A stretch of DNA of 9,244 bases from Clostridia bacterium. GTDB lineage: Bacteria; Bacillota; Clostridia; Saccharofermentanales; UBA5734. Positions 6,095 through 9,244 of this stretch are shown piece by piece. Below the pieces are notes generated by a model that was not told the DNA's origin, made no database searches, and was given only the letters and a program-made list of their open reading frames with translations. Positions within the stretch are counted from its first letter, which is position 1. Each line of letters starts with the position of its first letter. The DNA lies in the NCBI GenBank assembly GCA_009929975.1, contig RZZF01000052.1, positions 1 through 9,244 on the forward strand, read 5' to 3'. The translations under genes were made by a program, and so were the position numbers.

Positions 6095-7005
6095 TGCGGC
6101 TCCGACTCAATCGCCTGACCTGGCCGTATCTGGCCTGGATGCTTCTTTTTACCCTGGTCCCGCTGCTGCTGGTCGCTTTTTACGCGTTTACGGCCTACGA
6201 TGAGTCGGGCAAACTGTTTTTTACGCTGCAGGGATTCCGCAATGTCATCTCGATGAAGGATACAGTCGCGCTCAGCGCCTTCGGCCTGAAACAGTTGTTC
6301 AGTCTGGATCTGCAGGTACCGATTTATGTCAATGTCCTGGCGAAGTCACTGGAGATCGCGCTGCTCAGCACCCTGATCTGCCTGCTGCTCGGTTATCCGG
6401 CCGCCTATATCCTGGCGGAGCACTCGCGCAGAAACCGCAACGGCAACAATCTTCTGCTGATGCTGTTTGTCATTCCCATGTGGATGAACGCGCTGCTGCG
6501 TACCTATGCCTGGCTGGCGCTGCTGGAACCACGCGGGATCATCAATAATTTCCTCGGCCAGCTCGGTCTCGGCCCGGTTCAGTTTCTCTACAACGACTTC
6601 GGCATCGGACTGGGTATGGTTTACAATTATCTGCCCTTTATGATCCTGCCGATTCATTCGATTCTGGTCAAAATCAGCCCCAGCCTGATTGAGGCATCAG
6701 AAGATCTCGGCGCCAACCGCATGCAGACCTTTTCCCGGGTCACCATGCCGCTCAGCCTGCCCGGGGTCATGTCAGGCGTCAATATGGTTTTCATGCCGGC
6801 CATGACCACCTTTCTCATCCCCGACCTGCTTGGCGGCGGCCGCTATCTGCTGATCGGCAACGCGATTGAACGGCAGTACATGGTGTCGCGTGATATGACG
6901 ACCGGTTCCGCCCTGTCGATTATCCTGCTTGTTTTTGTTCTGGCCAGCATGAAGTTCCTGACCCGCTATGAGAAGGAAAATAATGAAGGGGGTATGCTGT
7001 TGTGA
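6094..7005 (+). CDS. potB: Polyamine-type ABC transporter permease PotB
   Basis: This 303-residue integral membrane protein is one of the two permease subunits that form the channel. About six hydrophobic segments are visible, near residues 11-33, 84-109, 119-144, 171-193, 226-247 and 270-288. The cytoplasmic EAA loop, IEASEDLGANRMQTFSRVTMPLSLPG (written here in parts: EASEDLGA at 200-207, then MPLSLPG at 218-224), is the contact site for PotA. The PMWMNALLRTYAW segment (128-140) is characteristic of PotB rather than PotC. The ATG overlaps the potA stop codon by one base and is served by AGGAGG ten bases upstream. The C-terminus overlaps potC by four bases. Such overlaps imply coupled translation of the importer subunits. 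Confidence 0.93.
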   Translation: MRLRLNRLTWPYLAWMLLFTLVPLLLVAFYAFTAYDESGKLFFTLQGFRNVISMKDTVALSAFGLKQLFSLDLQVPIYVNVLAKSLEIALLSTLICLLLGYPAAYILAEHSRRNRNGNNLLLMLFVIPMWMNALLRTYAWLALLEPRGIINNFLGQLGLGPVQFLYNDFGIGLGMVYNYLPFMILPIHSILVKISPSLIEASEDLGANRMQTFSRVTMPLSLPGVMSGVNMVFMPAMTTFLIPDLLGGGRYLLIGNAIERQYMVSRDMTTGSALSIILLVFVLASMKFLTRYEKENNEGGMLL

Positions 7006-7808
7006 TCCGCAAATGGCTGAAAAACGGCTATATGACCCTGATTTTTCTTTTTCTCTACGCACCGGTCGCGGTCCTGATCATTTTTTCTTTCAACGCGTCG
7101 AAATCCCGTTCGGTCTGGGGCGGTTTCACACTGGACTGGTACCGCAAGCTGCTGGAAAATGATGAGATCCTCAGCGCGCTGCGTGTCACCCTGATTGTCG
7201 CGCTGGCTTCCGCCCTGATCGCCACCTTCGTCGCGACGATCACCTGTATCGGGCTCGATGCCATGCGCCGCCGGCCCCGTACCGTCATCATGAATATTTC
7301 TTATATCCCGATTATCAATCCTGATCTGGTCACCGGGATCTCTCTGATGCTCCTTTTCTTCTTCATCCGGATGAAGACCGGCTTCGCCACGCTGCTGCTG
7401 GCCCACATCGCGTTCAATATTCCTTACGCGATCCTCTCGATCGCACCCAAACTGCGCCAGCTGGACCGGAATATTTTTGAGGCGGCGCTTGATCTGGGCT
7501 GCCGGCCTGCCCAGGCGATCCGCAAAGTCATCCTGCCGGAAATCCGGCCGGGTATCGTTACAGCGCTGATCCTGACCTTTACCCTCTCAATCGATGATTT
7601 TGTCATCAGCTATTTTACCGCCGGCAGCCAGATCTCCACTCTGGCGATCACCATCTATTCAATGGCCCGAAAAAGTGTCAATCCCCAGATCAACGCGCTG
7701 TCCACACTGCTTTTCGTCAGTGTGCTCACACTGCTGCTGATCATCAATGCCCGGAGCAGCCGGGAGGCGGGCAACGCGAAAAAGACAGCTCGGAAGACAA
7801 ACGCCTGA
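7002..7808 (+). CDS. potC: Polyamine-type ABC transporter permease PotC
   Basis: The second permease subunit, 268 residues, starts with GTG at 7002, which overlaps the potB stop in a GTGA arrangement; AAGGGGG lies nine bases upstream. Its first membrane segment (about 11-30) is followed by the periplasmic-side loop FNASKSRSVWGGFTLDWY, a common PotC pattern. Further hydrophobic stretches lie near 60-84, 98-122, 130-148, 184-208 and 232-250. The EAA loop has EAALDLGC at 160-167 and ILPEIRPGI at 177-185. SIDDFVISYFTAG (196-208) is a strong family marker. The tail is basic (KKTARK), as expected for a cytoplasmic end. PotB and PotC together would form the membrane pore for the substrate delivered by PotD. 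Confidence 0.93.
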   Translation: MIRKWLKNGYMTLIFLFLYAPVAVLIIFSFNASKSRSVWGGFTLDWYRKLLENDEILSALRVTLIVALASALIATFVATITCIGLDAMRRRPRTVIMNISYIPIINPDLVTGISLMLLFFFIRMKTGFATLLLAHIAFNIPYAILSIAPKLRQLDRNIFEAALDLGCRPAQAIRKVILPEIRPGIVTALILTFTLSIDDFVISYFTAGSQISTLAITIYSMARKSVNPQINALSTLLFVSVLTLLLIINARSSREAGNAKKTARKTNA

Positions 7809-7843
7809 CAGGCGGTGTCCACCGGTTGATCAGACTAAACAAC

Positions 7844-7849
7844 GGAGGG
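7844..7849 (+). promoter_or_regulatory. Ribosome binding site of potD, decides its GTG start
   Basis: GGAGGG lies eight bases before the GTG at 7858, which opens directly into a lipoprotein signal peptide. The same frame is open further upstream, to an ATG at 7747 inside potC. A start there would add 37 charged residues before the signal peptide and has no comparable site. Confidence 0.85.
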
Positions 7850-7857
7850 AAAAATAC

Positions 7858-9003
7858 GTGAAGAAAAGATTACTCTTGATCGTTCTGGCCATGGCCCTGC
7901 TGGCCGCGTCCATCCTGTCAGGCTGCCAGAGTGACGGCCGGGAAACCGTGGTGGTTTACAATTGGGGTGAGTACATCGCCAATGAGAACGACACCTACAC
8001 CTGGTTCGGCCGTGATTACGAGATCGCCGATGTCATCGATGCTTTTGAGGAGGCCTATCCTCAATACAAGGTCAAATACCTGACCTATGATGACAATGAG
8101 AAGATGTATCCGAAGATCGGCAAGGATGTCTACGATGTCATCGTTCCTTCAGAGTACATGGTGGTCCGCCTGATCAAGGAAGACCTGATTCAGCCGATCG
8201 ACCGTTCGGGAATGGAGAATGTCAACCGCTACCTCGATCCGCGTCTGTCCGACCTGCCGTTTGACCCGGATCCGGCGGTCAGCGCCAGCGTGTACGACTA
8301 CGCGGTTCCCTACATGTACTGTACCGTCGGGCTGCTCTATAACCGTGATGAGCTCGGTATGATTGAAAGCAGCGATCCGGCGGTTGTCTGGGATGTCCTG
8401 TTTGACGAATCCCTGCAGGGCCGGGTCGGCATGTACAGCAGCATGCGCGAGTCCATCGGCATGGCGCTTAACTACCAGGGCAACAGCCTGAACACATTGG
8501 ATGAAGCTCAGCTCGAGGCAGCCAAGCAGCTGCTGATCAACCAGCGCCAGACCGTGCGGCCGCTGGTCGGGATCGATGAGTTGAAAGATAAGTATATCAG
8601 CGGCGAACTGGCCGCCGGTATTGCCTGGTCCGGCGATCATGTGGTTTGCCAGCTGCGTCTGGAAGAAGACGGGGCGGATCCGCAGTCGCTGCAGTATATC
8701 CTGCCCAAAGGCTCCAATATGAGCATTGATTTGATGTGCATCCCCAGCAACGCGGCCAATGTTGAAGGAGCCAAAGCGTTCATTGATTTCATGTACCAGC
8801 CGGATATCGCCCTGATGAATGCCGTCTATGTCGGCTATTCAACTCCGAACACGGCCGCGCTGGAACAGCTGCCGGAGGAAATCATCAATAACCAGAGTTA
8901 TTATCCCGACGCGGACACCATTGATACGCTGGAATTCTACTACTCCAGTGACGCGATCGATAACACCTATGACGAGATCTGGCAGGTGATCATGGCCAAC
9001 TGA
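7858..9003 (+). CDS. potD: Polyamine-type ABC transporter substrate-binding lipoprotein PotD
   Basis: This 381-residue extracytoplasmic binding protein begins KKRLLLIVLAMALLA and ends its signal peptide with the lipobox LSGC (Cys23), so it is lipid-anchored, as in Gram-positive bacteria. Family landmarks include YNWGEYI near the mature N-terminus, YDVIVPSEYMV, AGIAWSGDH, LPKGSNMSIDLMCIP and GYSTPNTAA. Against E. coli PotD, aligned by eye, the ligand residues Trp34, Tyr37, Ser83, Tyr85, Glu171, Trp229, Asp257 and Tyr293 have identical counterparts. Thr35, Asp168, Trp255 and Gln327 appear as Gly, Ser, Ser and Tyr. About 15 extra residues follow the YNWGEYI strand (ANENDTYTWFGRDYE region), an insertion also common in clostridial relatives. 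Substrate class is probably a cationic amine, but the altered pocket leaves spermidine, putrescine or another compound open. It is the last gene of the operon, 49 bases after potC. Confidence 0.92.
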   Translation: MKKRLLLIVLAMALLAASILSGCQSDGRETVVVYNWGEYIANENDTYTWFGRDYEIADVIDAFEEAYPQYKVKYLTYDDNEKMYPKIGKDVYDVIVPSEYMVVRLIKEDLIQPIDRSGMENVNRYLDPRLSDLPFDPDPAVSASVYDYAVPYMYCTVGLLYNRDELGMIESSDPAVVWDVLFDESLQGRVGMYSSMRESIGMALNYQGNSLNTLDEAQLEAAKQLLINQRQTVRPLVGIDELKDKYISGELAAGIAWSGDHVVCQLRLEEDGADPQSLQYILPKGSNMSIDLMCIPSNAANVEGAKAFIDFMYQPDIALMNAVYVGYSTPNTAALEQLPEEIINNQSYYPDADTIDTLEFYYSSDAIDNTYDEIWQVIMAN

Positions 9004-9014
9004 GCCACAACAGG

Positions 9015-9045
9015 AACGGTCTCGCGGCAGCGCGGGACCGTTTTT
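9015..9045 (+). terminator. Intrinsic terminator after potD
   Basis: A 12-bp stem (9015-9026 with 9031-9042, one G-T wobble) with a four-base GCAG loop leads straight into a run of five T (9041-9045). This is a strong Rho-independent terminator 11 bases after the potD stop codon. The reverse strand has no T-run, so it acts in one direction. Confidence 0.92.
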
Positions 9046-9070
9046 CTTCACACTTCAGGAGGTATCCGAA

Positions 9071-9244
9071 ATGGCCGCGCCCTTTATCGTAACGTATCTT
9101 CATCACAGTGGATTCATGGTGGCCGCCGGCCGCCGGCTGCTGGTTTTTGACTATTACAGCAATCCATCAGAACCTGCTCTGGCAAAGCGGCTGCGCCGGC
9201 TGGTGGCCGACGCGGCGGCCGGCGCGGACCGGATCACGATCTTT
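9071..9244 (+). CDS. Probable metallo-beta-lactamase-fold hydrolase, N-terminal fragment
   Basis: The first 58 codons of a gene that runs past the window. The ATG at 9071 has AGGAGG eight bases upstream (9057-9062). The opening pattern TYLHHSGFMVAAGRRLLVFDYY, broken here as TYLHHSGFMV then RRLLVFDYY, fits the first beta strands of MBL-fold hydrolases of the UlaG-like type, where a short strand, a His-Ser-Gly-Phe turn and a hydrophobic strand ending in an acidic residue come before the metal-binding HxHxDH. That metal motif would lie beyond the window, so neither activity nor substrate can be judged. The gene starts only 25 bases after the T-run of the potD terminator, so it is probably not a core member of the pot operon. 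Confidence 0.7.
   Translation, partial: MAAPFIVTYLHHSGFMVAAGRRLLVFDYYSNPSEPALAKRLRRLVADAAAGADRITIF

Noticed and set aside
7813..7824. Small inverted repeat CGGTG-TC-CACCG between potC and potD
   Set aside because: The stem is at most four or five pairs with a tiny loop and no T-run, so neither a terminator nor a convincing regulatory structure.
7747..7857. Start of potD at an ATG inside potC
   Set aside because: It would put 37 charged residues before a textbook lipoprotein signal peptide. The GTG at 7858 has a well-spaced GGAGGG.
8921..8949. TTGATA with a distant TCCAGT as a promoter for the MBL-fold gene
   Set aside because: The -10 matches only three of six consensus bases and lies inside potD coding sequence; chance occurrence is likely.
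1..9244. Mobile elements, CRISPR arrays, tRNA or rRNA genes, toxin-antitoxin or phage genes
   Set aside because: No transposase or integrase motifs, regularly spaced repeats or RNA gene signatures were seen. Genes are closely packed in ordinary operons.

Overview
This window reads as a GC-rich chromosomal segment of a bacterium, most likely a member of the Bacillota (Clostridia or Erysipelotrichia-like). The pointers are strong AGGAGG-type ribosome binding sites, a perfect sigma-A promoter (TTGACA-N17-TATAAT), a lipoprotein-type substrate-binding protein and the gene order XRE-cupin regulator followed by potABCD, which is common in that phylum. This placement is inference; no rRNA or marker gene is present.

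Layout, left to right. (1) Positions 1-269 hold the 3' end of an acyl-CoA synthetase-type AMP-binding ligase on the plus strand. (2) A GC-rich hairpin at 293-324 with a T-tract on the minus side separates it from a convergent minus-strand operon. (3) That operon, read from 4060 down to 356, encodes an uncharacterised 605-residue protein that looks like a TIM-barrel glycoside hydrolase, a classical short-chain dehydrogenase (SDR) and a zinc-type medium-chain dehydrogenase (MDR). A hydrolase followed by two dehydrogenases suggests breakdown or remodelling of a sugar or polyol, but the substrate cannot be read from sequence. (4) A 300-base divergent intergenic region (4061-4360) holds the consensus promoter, a 20-bp palindrome just downstream of the predicted start of transcription, a leader stem-loop and weaker candidate signals for the minus operon. 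(5) A tightly packed plus-strand operon (4361-9003) encodes the XRE-cupin regulator and a complete spermidine/putrescine-type ABC importer: ATPase PotA, permeases PotB and PotC, and lipoprotein PotD. It ends at a strong intrinsic terminator (9015-9045). (6) The first 58 residues of a probable metallo-beta-lactamase-fold protein begin at 9071 and run off the window.

How it fits together: the regulator probably senses a small ligand through its cupin domain and represses its own promoter through the palindrome, and so controls the importer. PotD would capture the ligand outside the membrane, PotB/PotC would form the channel and PotA would power it. By-eye comparison with E. coli PotD suggests several pocket residues are changed, so the ligand may not be ordinary spermidine. 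The shared control region raises the possibility that the importer and the hydrolase/dehydrogenase operon are co-regulated; this is a hypothesis. I see no mobile element, CRISPR array, tRNA or rRNA gene.
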